From Chloracidobacterium validum (GTDB lineage: Bacteria > Acidobacteriota > Blastocatellia > Chloracidobacteriales > Chloracidobacteriaceae): a DNA stretch of 64,000 bases. Position 1 is the stretch's first letter. Each line of letters begins with the position of its first letter. The DNA lies in assembly GCF_018304825.1 (NCBI RefSeq), contig NZ_CP072648.1, forward strand, positions 2,277,501 to 2,341,500. The letters are read 5' to 3'. Positions 9,531 to 17,700 of this stretch are shown here, in pieces. A program made the position numbers and the translations under genes. The notes beneath the pieces were generated by a model. The model was not told where the DNA came from. It worked only from the letters and a program-made list of their open reading frames with translations, and did no database searches.

Positions 9531-10037
9531 GGCAAGCCTATCGCCTCCGTTTCAAACAAGAATGGGATGCACACACGGCGAGAGCGGGCAAGACGAACAT
9601 TCGCACACCAAGAATCGGAGGTCGTGGACCCAGCCAGCAGCAGTCTGGGCGCCATCCCATCCGAACGAGTCCTTTCGCATCACCGCGCCGTGCATTCCAT
9701 CGCACTCGTCGTTTCTGGAGAAGTTAACCTGGCTGTGGAAAACGCGCCCTCACGCAGTGCAAGCGATGTAAATCTTGGAGCCATTCGACGCACGCCCCTT
9801 GATTGACGACTGCCCTGTACTTTTGCGTGCTGTATGGTTATCACCGCACTCCAAGCACGTCAACATCTTTTTCAGAGCTGGTGGCGTGAATACAAGACAA
9901 ACATCTGCACTTTCAATCATGTTCAGCCCATTGCATCCTGGCACTAGCAGTGAACTAGCTGTTTTCAGCCATCTGTCATCCATGGGGCCTAAATCTGGTC
10001 ATTGCGCGAACTTCCAAAACTCACTACATTCGCAGAC
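9531..10037. other. Divergent intergenic region between pilM and an unknown gene
   Basis: About 500 bases separate two divergent genes. Short open frames on both strands (such as 9750-9983 minus) have no family resemblance or good ribosome sites. Promoters for the pil operon and for the gene at 10038 are expected here, but I could not fix a convincing -35/-10 pair. No tRNA or strong hairpin was seen. Confidence 0.5.
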
Positions 10038-11837
10038 GTGAACGCACGGCCGACCACGCACATCGCACGACGCACTGGATGGCTCATCCTCGGCTTGGTA
10101 TTGGCTGGGGGACTACTCTGGGTATGGCCGCGGTCGCGGACGGTGCCACCGGACCTTGCCCGCTACAGTCCGCGCGAAGCGTTGGTATTCGTTGAAACCG
10201 ACTCGTTGCCGAACGCGCTTCGTCGCCTTGAAACCCTTTCGTTTTGGAAAGCGATCAAGCCAGCGATTGGCGTTCCAGGCCAGTTCGACGACGTTCTCAC
10301 CAGTGCGCGTGTGCTAGCGTGGTTGGATGTTGGACCGGCGGAGGCCAAGCTACTGGCGCGCGCGCGCTGGGGATTGATCATCACTGGATTGACGGCCGAA
10401 GTTGCCGCGCCTGAATCACCAAGCAGCGACCCGCTGAACACGACATCCACCCCAGCCAAAGCAGAAACGCCACCTGGAGCGGCACTTGATGTGACCCCCC
10501 AACTCACGGTATGTCTTGCCACCGGGCTTTCTGCCGAACAAACCCTGCGAGTTGGGCAGGAGCGGCTGCCGCTTATTGCGCGAAAGCTCTTTGGTTGCGC
10601 GCCGCTGCCACCAGAGCAAGCGGATCAAACCGTTCAGCTCATGCGCTTCCGCCACCCAGAGCGCCCAGAAACCTCGCTCTGGGCGGCAGCTCGCGGCGAC
10701 CTGCTCTTTCTGGCCAATGACGAAGCCGCCATTCGAGCTTGCCTCGAGGCTACCGACGGCCGCCGTGCCACGCTTGCCGATCTGCCGGCCTTCAAGCGCG
10801 CCCGTCAGTCCATTCACCCTGACCAAGCCTTGCTCTTTGCTTTTGTCAATCCGGCTGGACTGGAGGCGGCATTGCGGCTACGGCAAGGAAACCTTGGCCA
10901 CAACAACGTGGTATCCCAGGACGGCAAGGAACAATCACTCCTGGCTTCCATGCTGGCCGGGCTTTCGGATGGCTTAGGCTACAGCCTTGATGTTCAAGAA
11001 GGGCAGGTTGTGGACCGCTACTACCTTGCCCTTCATCCGAGTATTGTGACCGAGCTTCGTCCACATGTGCGCCCAGCCCTTGGCGCATCCGCACCTCAAC
11101 GTTTTCTTCCCAAACAGGGTAGCCTCATCAGCTTTGGATGGTCACGCCCATTGACGGCGCTTGATCGGGTACAAACTGCACTTGCGGCCCGCAGCAATGC
11201 GGCAGTTGCCTTTCTCAGCCGCGAACTCCTCGATGGCCTCCGCGAACGCTATGGCATTCGCCCCCGCGAGCCACTCGACGACGCCCTGGGCGACCAGTGG
11301 CTGGCTATTCACCCTGGGGACGAAGCAGAAACGGAAACCATTTGGGGCATTTCGGTTCGTGAGCGCGCCCGACTCCTACCGACCCTCGACCGCTATCTAC
11401 GGGCCGATGGCGCAAGCATCACAAACGTGAATGTGGCCGGTTCGGATGTTCCCCTAGCGGCTTCGACCCACCGGGACGGGCGCGCAGCCTGCTTTCTCGA
11501 CAACTGGCTCCTGCTTGGCAATCGCCCCACGCTTGAACGCTTTCTTGCGCAGCCGCCCCAGCCGCCCGTGGCTTTTCCCCCAGTGGCGGACGCTTTTCTG
11601 TATCGGCACACCTGCCCGCAGGAAGACCTCAGCCAGGCGACACTGGCACTCATCAAACTGACGCGCGCTGGCGAAGCCACCCCGCTGCGCCTGACAGAAC
11701 CGGCCATTCGACAGGCCATCGAGCAGCAGCCCGTAGCCACCGGCTACTTCCGGCTTGGCGATGATGGTTGTCTTGGCGAAATGCGCTCACCGATTGGAAA
11801 TCTCGCGTACTTGACTTCGTTCATCAGCAACTTGTGA
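10038..11837 (+). CDS. Membrane-anchored protein of unknown function (DUF3352-like)
   Basis: The product of about 599 residues has a short basic N-terminus and one transmembrane segment (GWLILGLVLAGGLLWVW), so most of it should lie outside the cytoplasm. The body alternates phrases such as REALVFVETDSLPNALRRLE and LLFLANDEAAIRACLEA. These recall DUF3352-type proteins, which repeat 'value-like' beta-rich modules, but the match is from memory and weak. GTG 10038 is preferred over a TTG at 10002; neither has a clear ribosome site. It precedes rimO by 52 bases on the same strand and may share its transcript. Confidence 0.6.
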   Translation: MNARPTTHIARRTGWLILGLVLAGGLLWVWPRSRTVPPDLARYSPREALVFVETDSLPNALRRLETLSFWKAIKPAIGVPGQFDDVLTSARVLAWLDVGPAEAKLLARARWGLIITGLTAEVAAPESPSSDPLNTTSTPAKAETPPGAALDVTPQLTVCLATGLSAEQTLRVGQERLPLIARKLFGCAPLPPEQADQTVQLMRFRHPERPETSLWAAARGDLLFLANDEAAIRACLEATDGRRATLADLPAFKRARQSIHPDQALLFAFVNPAGLEAALRLRQGNLGHNNVVSQDGKEQSLLASMLAGLSDGLGYSLDVQEGQVVDRYYLALHPSIVTELRPHVRPALGASAPQRFLPKQGSLISFGWSRPLTALDRVQTALAARSNAAVAFLSRELLDGLRERYGIRPREPLDDALGDQWLAIHPGDEAETETIWGISVRERARLLPTLDRYLRADGASITNVNVAGSDVPLAASTHRDGRAACFLDNWLLLGNRPTLERFLAQPPQPPVAFPPVADAFLYRHTCPQEDLSQATLALIKLTRAGEATPLRLTEPAIRQAIEQQPVATGYFRLGDDGCLGEMRSPIGNLAYLTSFISNL

Positions 11838-11889
11838 CGTATGCTACTGGCTTTGACTCAACTTTCGGTGATCGGAGACAGCGTACGGC

Positions 11890-13311
11890 ATGACCGCCCA
11901 TCAACCCAGCCTTGGCATGGTTAGCCTTGGTTGCCCTAAGAATCTCGTTGACAGTGAAGTGATGCTTGGTCTGGCGGCGCAGGCTGGCTACGCTATCACC
12001 GACACCGCCGGCGACGCGGATGTGATCGTCGTCAACACCTGCGGGTTCATTGAGGCGGCCAAGCAAGAATCCATCGAGACGATTCTTGAGATGGCAGCCC
12101 TCAAGGCCGCCCAACCGGGAAGACGTTTGATTGTCGCTGGCTGTCTCGTCGAACGCTACCGCGATGAGCTGCGCACCGAACTGCCCGAAGTTGATGCCTT
12201 CATCGGCACGAATGAACTGGAGCAACTTCCGCGCCTCCTGCGCAGTCCGGGGACGACGATTGCCCCGCACCCGGTAGCGCTGCGACCGCGTGGTGGTATT
12301 CCGGCGCGTGAACGCACTCGTCCCGACGCTGACTACCTTTACAGCGAAACAACCCCACGGATTCGCACCACGCCCAGGCACTACGCCTATGTCAAAATTG
12401 CTGAAGGCTGCGACCATCCCTGCGCGTTTTGTTCGATTCCGCAGATGCGCGGCAACCTGCGGAGTCGGCGCGTTGGCTCGATTCTGGCCGAAGTCGAACG
12501 CCTGGCAGCCGAGGGCGTCCGTGAAATCATCCTGATCGGGCAGGATACGACGAGCTATGGTGAAGATTTGGGCCTGAAGCATGGGTTGGCCACCTTGCTG
12601 CGCGCCTTGGCGCAAGTCCAGGGCATCACCTGGATTCGCTTTCTGTATGCCTACCCGACCCGCATCAGTGATGCCCTGCTCGACGTGCTGGCAAGCGAAC
12701 CCAAGCTGTGCCGGTACATAGACATGCCGCTCCAGCACGCCGCCACACGCATGCTGCATGCCATGCGGCGGCCCGGGTCACGTGAGTTTATGGAAAAGCT
12801 CATCGCCCGTATCCGCGAGCGGGTTCCGGGCGTCGCGCTGCGGACAACGTTCATCGTTGGCTACCCAGGCGAAACGCAAGCCGACTTTGACGTTTTGCTG
12901 GATTTCTGCGCGTCCCAAAGTTTCGACTGGGTCGGGGCATTCGTCTATTCGGACGAAGAAGGCACGCCGGCCTTCGACTTGCCCGACAAGGTCCCGGCCC
13001 GGACGGCGGAAGCGCGCCGAGCGAAGCTCATGCGGCTCCAGGCGCGCATTTCCAAGCAGCGGCTCAAGCGATTCAAACGGCAAGTCGTTGATGTTCTGTT
13101 TGAAGGGCCGTCCGAGGACAGCGATCTCATCTGGCAGGGACGTCTGGCGACGCAAGCGCCAGGCATTGATGGAAGAGTCCTGATCACGGATGCTCCGGCC
13201 GACATGCCATCTCCACAGCCAGGCGATTTGGTCCAGGTCGAAATTACTGCCACCCACACCTATGATCTCGTTGGGCGAATCGTTGCCAACCGTACGCCGC
13301 CAAGCGCATGA
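11890..13311 (+). CDS. rimO: Ribosomal protein S12 methylthiotransferase RimO
   Basis: RimO is a radical-SAM enzyme that adds a methylthio group to the conserved Asp of ribosomal protein S12. The N-terminal UPF0004 domain opens with MVSLGCPKNLVDSE (Cys15) and VVNTCGF (Cys51). The radical-SAM cluster motif is CDHPCAFC, and a C-terminal TRAM domain ends the protein. The length of 473 residues and the SLGCPKN signature separate it from the tRNA enzyme MiaB. Its stop overlaps the start of the asparaginase gene by 4 bases (ATGA). Confidence 0.96.
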   Translation: MTAHQPSLGMVSLGCPKNLVDSEVMLGLAAQAGYAITDTAGDADVIVVNTCGFIEAAKQESIETILEMAALKAAQPGRRLIVAGCLVERYRDELRTELPEVDAFIGTNELEQLPRLLRSPGTTIAPHPVALRPRGGIPARERTRPDADYLYSETTPRIRTTPRHYAYVKIAEGCDHPCAFCSIPQMRGNLRSRRVGSILAEVERLAAEGVREIILIGQDTTSYGEDLGLKHGLATLLRALAQVQGITWIRFLYAYPTRISDALLDVLASEPKLCRYIDMPLQHAATRMLHAMRRPGSREFMEKLIARIRERVPGVALRTTFIVGYPGETQADFDVLLDFCASQSFDWVGAFVYSDEEGTPAFDLPDKVPARTAEARRAKLMRLQARISKQRLKRFKRQVVDVLFEGPSEDSDLIWQGRLATQAPGIDGRVLITDAPADMPSPQPGDLVQVEITATHTYDLVGRIVANRTPPSA

Positions 13312-14339
13312 GCGAAGCTGACCCGTCTTCCGTTCCGGTTTTGGTCGAGGTTCGGCGTGGTGCCGTTGTGGAGTCGCGCCACCGTGGGGCGATTGCCGTC
13401 GCGACGGCTACGGGGCGGACGGTTGCCGCCGTTGGCGACCCGGACTGGATTTGCTTTCTTCGTTCGGCCGCCAAGCCCTTCCAGGCCATTGCCGTCATCC
13501 GTACCGGGGCGCTCGAACGCTTTACCATCACCGACCAGGAACTGGCCATCATCACGGCCTCACACAACGGTGAGCCGGAGCATGTTACGACGGTTGCCGG
13601 TCTGCTTGACCGCTTGGGGCTGACACCTGCGATGCTGCGGTGCGGCATTCACCCACCGTTCAATCAGGCGGCAGCCCGCCGGTTGGAAGGGACGCCACCC
13701 ACCGTCCTACACAACAACTGCTCTGGCAAGCATGCTGGTCTGCTCGCTGGCTGTCTGGCGGCCGGTTTCTCGACGAGCGATTACGACCAGTCCGACCATC
13801 CCCTGCAGACAGCTATTGCCCAGGTGATTGCGGCTATGTGTGACGTTGCTGCCACAGCGATGCCGGCCGGGCTGGACGGCTGCACAATACCCACTTGGGC
13901 TGTCCCACTGCGGGCCATGGCAGTCGGTTATGCTCGGCTCTTTGCCCATTCACCCTATCCAGAAGAAAGCCGCCGGGTTGCCGAAGCGATGCTGGCGCAT
14001 CCCGAACTGGTTGGCGGCACGGAGCGGATTGACACCGACTTGATGCGCGCCGCACAAGGGAAACTGTTGTCGAAAGTTGGGGCGGAAGGTGTGCATGTTG
14101 TTGCCGTGCCGCCTTGTGACCGTTTCCCGGAAGCCCTTGGGATTGCGGTCAAGGTTGAGGATGGAGACAGTTTTCGGGCGCGTAACACGGTCATGCTGGC
14201 AGCCCTTCGACAACTAGGACTCCTCAGCGCCGAGGCTTACACGGACTTGGCCGCCCGATACAGCCGCCCGATATTGACGCACCGAAAGCAGATCGCTGGC
14301 GGTCTGCGCGCCGTGTTTTCTCTAGCGTCAGACAGGTAA
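13308..14339 (+). CDS. Asparaginase II (Rhizobium etli type)
   Basis: This is a 343-residue member of the asparaginase II family, which hydrolyses L-asparagine to aspartate and ammonia and is unrelated to the E. coli enzymes. The Ser-x-x-Lys motif of the serine-beta-lactamase-like active site is seen in FLRSAAKPFQA. Further conserved blocks are SHNGEPEHV, HNNCSGKHAG and DGCTIPTWA. The gene is coupled to rimO by an ATGA overlap. No signal peptide is visible, so it should be cytoplasmic. Confidence 0.9.
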   Translation: MSEADPSSVPVLVEVRRGAVVESRHRGAIAVATATGRTVAAVGDPDWICFLRSAAKPFQAIAVIRTGALERFTITDQELAIITASHNGEPEHVTTVAGLLDRLGLTPAMLRCGIHPPFNQAAARRLEGTPPTVLHNNCSGKHAGLLAGCLAAGFSTSDYDQSDHPLQTAIAQVIAAMCDVAATAMPAGLDGCTIPTWAVPLRAMAVGYARLFAHSPYPEESRRVAEAMLAHPELVGGTERIDTDLMRAAQGKLLSKVGAEGVHVVAVPPCDRFPEALGIAVKVEDGDSFRARNTVMLAALRQLGLLSAEAYTDLAARYSRPILTHRKQIAGGLRAVFSLASDR

Positions 14340-14737
14340 GTGCCTGGCGACAAGGACTCGGTGTCTGTGGCGGAGAACCCAACGGCGAGGTAACTGCTAC
14401 CAGCTTTTTGTTGGCGCGGTAGCCACTGGCACGGAGCGTCGTTGGGGTTGTGTCCGTGCCAGCGTGAGGGGGGCTGGGGTCGCCAGGGAGCAGTCCGGCA
14501 AGGAGCTGCCCGTGGAGGTTGGGGCTTAGGAATGCCTACTGATATTTCCTGATAACTATTGCTTTTTTACAACAAAATAAGCTTACCATACGACACTTTA
14601 TCGGCAATAGTTGCGGCGCTGTCACTATGCAACCACAACTCAATCAAGACCCAGTGCGGTGTTCCAGCGGTTACACCGGAGGGCCTCTCAGGCGCAAGGT
14701 GAGGCAACGGCGCACTGGTCAGGAAGCGGGAGTTTTT
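14340..14737. other. Structured leader region upstream of the rhs gene
   Basis: This 398-base gap has two inverted repeats (14396-14423 and 14426-14462), followed by an A/T-rich stretch (about 14540-14600) that is unusual for this G+C-rich sequence and is the likeliest place for the rhs promoter. No convincing gene was seen in it. Confidence 0.5.
14426..14462. other. Ten-base perfect inverted repeat between asparaginase and rhs
   Basis: CTGGCACGGA (14426-14435) is exactly complementary to TCCGTGCCAG (14453-14462) across a 17-base loop. There is no T run after it, so a classical intrinsic terminator is not clear. It could be a leader structure, a protein-binding site or the folded end of the upstream transcript. 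Confidence 0.55.
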
Positions 14738-17700
14738 ATGCTGCGTCACGCCGTCACACCGATTGTCCACGGTTTCCTTATCGCTGGTGCGCCCATCGCG
14801 GCACAGCTTGTCATGTCACTCCAAAGCCTTGGTCAATGCGCGGCGCGCCTGCGGGGTCTGCGTCTGTGGAGTTTCCGGCTGCTGTGCGGCGTCCTGAGCG
14901 GGCTGCTGGTGATGGGCAGTCTGCCGGTGGGCGTCCTGGCCCAGGGGAGGGGTGGGGTTCGCCCCGATGACCTGCGCTACCCGTACCGGGGCGTCCCGCT
15001 CAACCTGCCCTCGACGCCGCCGATGCAGGCTGCGCCGATGCATCCGACGCCAAGCCGGGCGGAGTTGCTGGCGCGGGTGCAGGCGCTGGATGTGCCGTAT
15101 GCGCGGGGCGTGATTGGCGTTGGACAGGTGGGCGCGATGCTGACGACGGTGGTTGGCGCGCGGGAGTGGTTCACCGCCGTGCCGCGCGATGCGGCTGGGG
15201 GCGTCGTGAACGGGTTGGCCCCGGTGTGGCGGTCGTCAGACGCGACGGTGGTGCGGGTCACAGCACAGGGGTTGGCGGAGATGCGTGCGCCTGGTCGGGC
15301 GGAAGTGACCGGGCAGGTTGGGACGGTGACGGTGACGGTGACGGTGATAGTGGAGCGCGGTGGGCGGCGGATGGGCGAGCCGGTGGCGTGGTTGAAGCGG
15401 TCGGGGCGGGTGGTGCCGGCCGTGTGGCGGCGTGAGCCGTGGGCTGGCGAGCGGTCGGCGGTCGGTGGGACAGAGGGCAGTAGTTTAGGGTTGGTCAGGA
15501 AGCTGACGACGGGGCAGGGTGGTGGGTGGCAGTACAGCCCGGATGATCCGCTGCCGGACGAGGTGACGGGACAGTTATTTGAGGCGCGCAACACGGTCGG
15601 GACTCCGGTGGGGCGGGTGGTGCCGGGAGGCGGGCGGTCCGCGACCGGGAGCGCGGAAACCAACGGGAACGCCAACTATGCGTTTGGGATGCCGCTGGTG
15701 GAGTTGCCTGGGCGGGGAGACGTCAGCCTGGCGGTTGGGCTCAGCTACAACAGTGCCGTGTGGGCGGCGACGGACGAATGGAGCGGGTCGGTACTGACGT
15801 CGGTACTGACGTACGATCCGGACGTGGCCTACCCCGCGCCTGGGTTTCGGCTTGGGTACGGTCACGTCGAAGACAAAGGGGCGCAGTTGGTGCAGGTGAC
15901 GGGGAGCGGGACACGGCGGGGGTTTCGGTTTGAGCGGACGGATGGGAGCGCGGAGGTGTGGGCGGCCCAGGATGGGAGCTTTGACCGGGTGGTGGTGTAT
16001 GCCCGGAGTGGTGATGGGCAAATTACCTCGGCGGTGGTGCAGAGCACGAGCGGGGTGGAACTTGGGCTTGGCGCGCGGGCTGGGGATCGGCTGTATGTAA
16101 CCGGGGTGGCGGATCGGCACGGGAACTACCTCAACGTTGGGTATGTCAACAACGCCGGGCCGCGACTGGCATACATCGTGGACGGGCTGCAGCGGTACGT
16201 GGTGTTTGAATATGACGAGCATGGGTGTCTGTGGCGGATACTCGCGCCGGACTTTGGGGGCGCTGGACAGCGGGAAGTGGCGCGGTTGGCGTACGAACCA
16301 CTGACGTTTGGGAGCGGTTTGTTTGCGGCTGGGCGGACGGTACGGCATCCGGCGACGGTACGGGTGCTGCGGGCGGTACTAACCCCGACCGATGGGCAGG
16401 CTGGGACGTATCGCGGGCAGCAGTATGCCTACACCGCCTACGGGCAGGTGTGGCGGGTGCGGAACGTGATTGGGGTGAATGTGAACGCGCCGGTCGCGAG
16501 TGGGACGGAGGTAGCGTGGACGGCCTACAACTACCCGCAGGCGGCGGCTGGGTTGAGCGGGATGCCGAAGTACACGGCACGGACGGAGAACTGGATTGGA
16601 CGGGCGGCTGGAGCGAACGGGGTGGTGACAACGCAGTATGCGGAACGTGAGCAGTGGGATGGTGGGCGACTGTACCGGGTGACGCAGGTGACACAGCCGG
16701 ATGGGGCGATGCTGGAGACATGGCAGAACGTTGGGACGGGGTATGTGGAGCGGCAGCGGGTACTGACGGGTGGGGTGTCCCGGACGGAAACGCGAACCAC
16801 GTGGGAAGTGGTGGAGGGCAATCCGCGGGTCACGGAGGTGCAGGTTGGGACGGAGACTGGGGAAAGCAACGGGGTGCTGGAATGGCGGCGGGTGGCGTAT
16901 GCGTACGGGGCGTTCAACACCGTGACGGAGGTGCGGGAGTACGGATATGGGGGCGAGTTGCTGCGCCGGACGGCGACGAGTTACGTGACGGACAGCGGGT
17001 ACACGGGGCGGCAGTTGGTGCGCTTACCGAGTCAGGTGGATGTGTTTGACGGGGCAACAGGGCGGCACGTGGCACGGACAGAGTGGACGTACGACGAAGG
17101 GGCGTTGGTGGCTTGCCCTGGAATCGAGGGGATGCAGCACCGGGTGGACTACAACCCTTATCACCCGGGGTATGTGGCTGCAACGGCCAAGCGCGGGAAT
17201 GTGACACGGGTGACCCGGCGGGCGCGGCCTGGGCTGGTGAGCGAAAACGATGAGGTGACAACGGCGAGTTATGACGTGGCCGGGAATGTACGGGTGCAGT
17301 CGGTTGGGTGCTGTCGGCAGGTGGAGGCGGTGTATGGGGAGGGGACGAAGTACACGTACGCGACGACGGTGAAGCGGGGTGCCGTTGGGCAATTGGAGAC
17401 GCAGCGGGCGTACGACTTGGCGAGTGGGCTGGTGGTGAGCGAGACGGATGCCAACGGACAGGTGACGCAGTATGCGTATCAGGCGGTATCGCTGCGGTGG
17501 CTGCGGACGCTGTGGGCGGATGGGGGCGAGGTGCGGGCGACGTATTACGATGCCCATGTGTGGGAGTATGCGGGGCGCGCGGTGCTGCTGGGGCAGGTGG
17601 AGCGGAAGGTTGCGAGCGGACAGTTTGTGCTCACGCTGAGGTTGACGGACGGACGTGGGGGTGCGGTGCGGACGGCGACACATACGCCGGATGGGTGGCT

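Noticed and set aside
9750-9983. 77-residue minus-strand frame with a CLECG motif in the pil divergent region
   Set aside because: No ribosome site or family; a chance CxxC pair.
11824-12759. 311-residue minus-strand frame opposite rimO
   Set aside because: Shadow of rimO; composition is that of an antisense reading.
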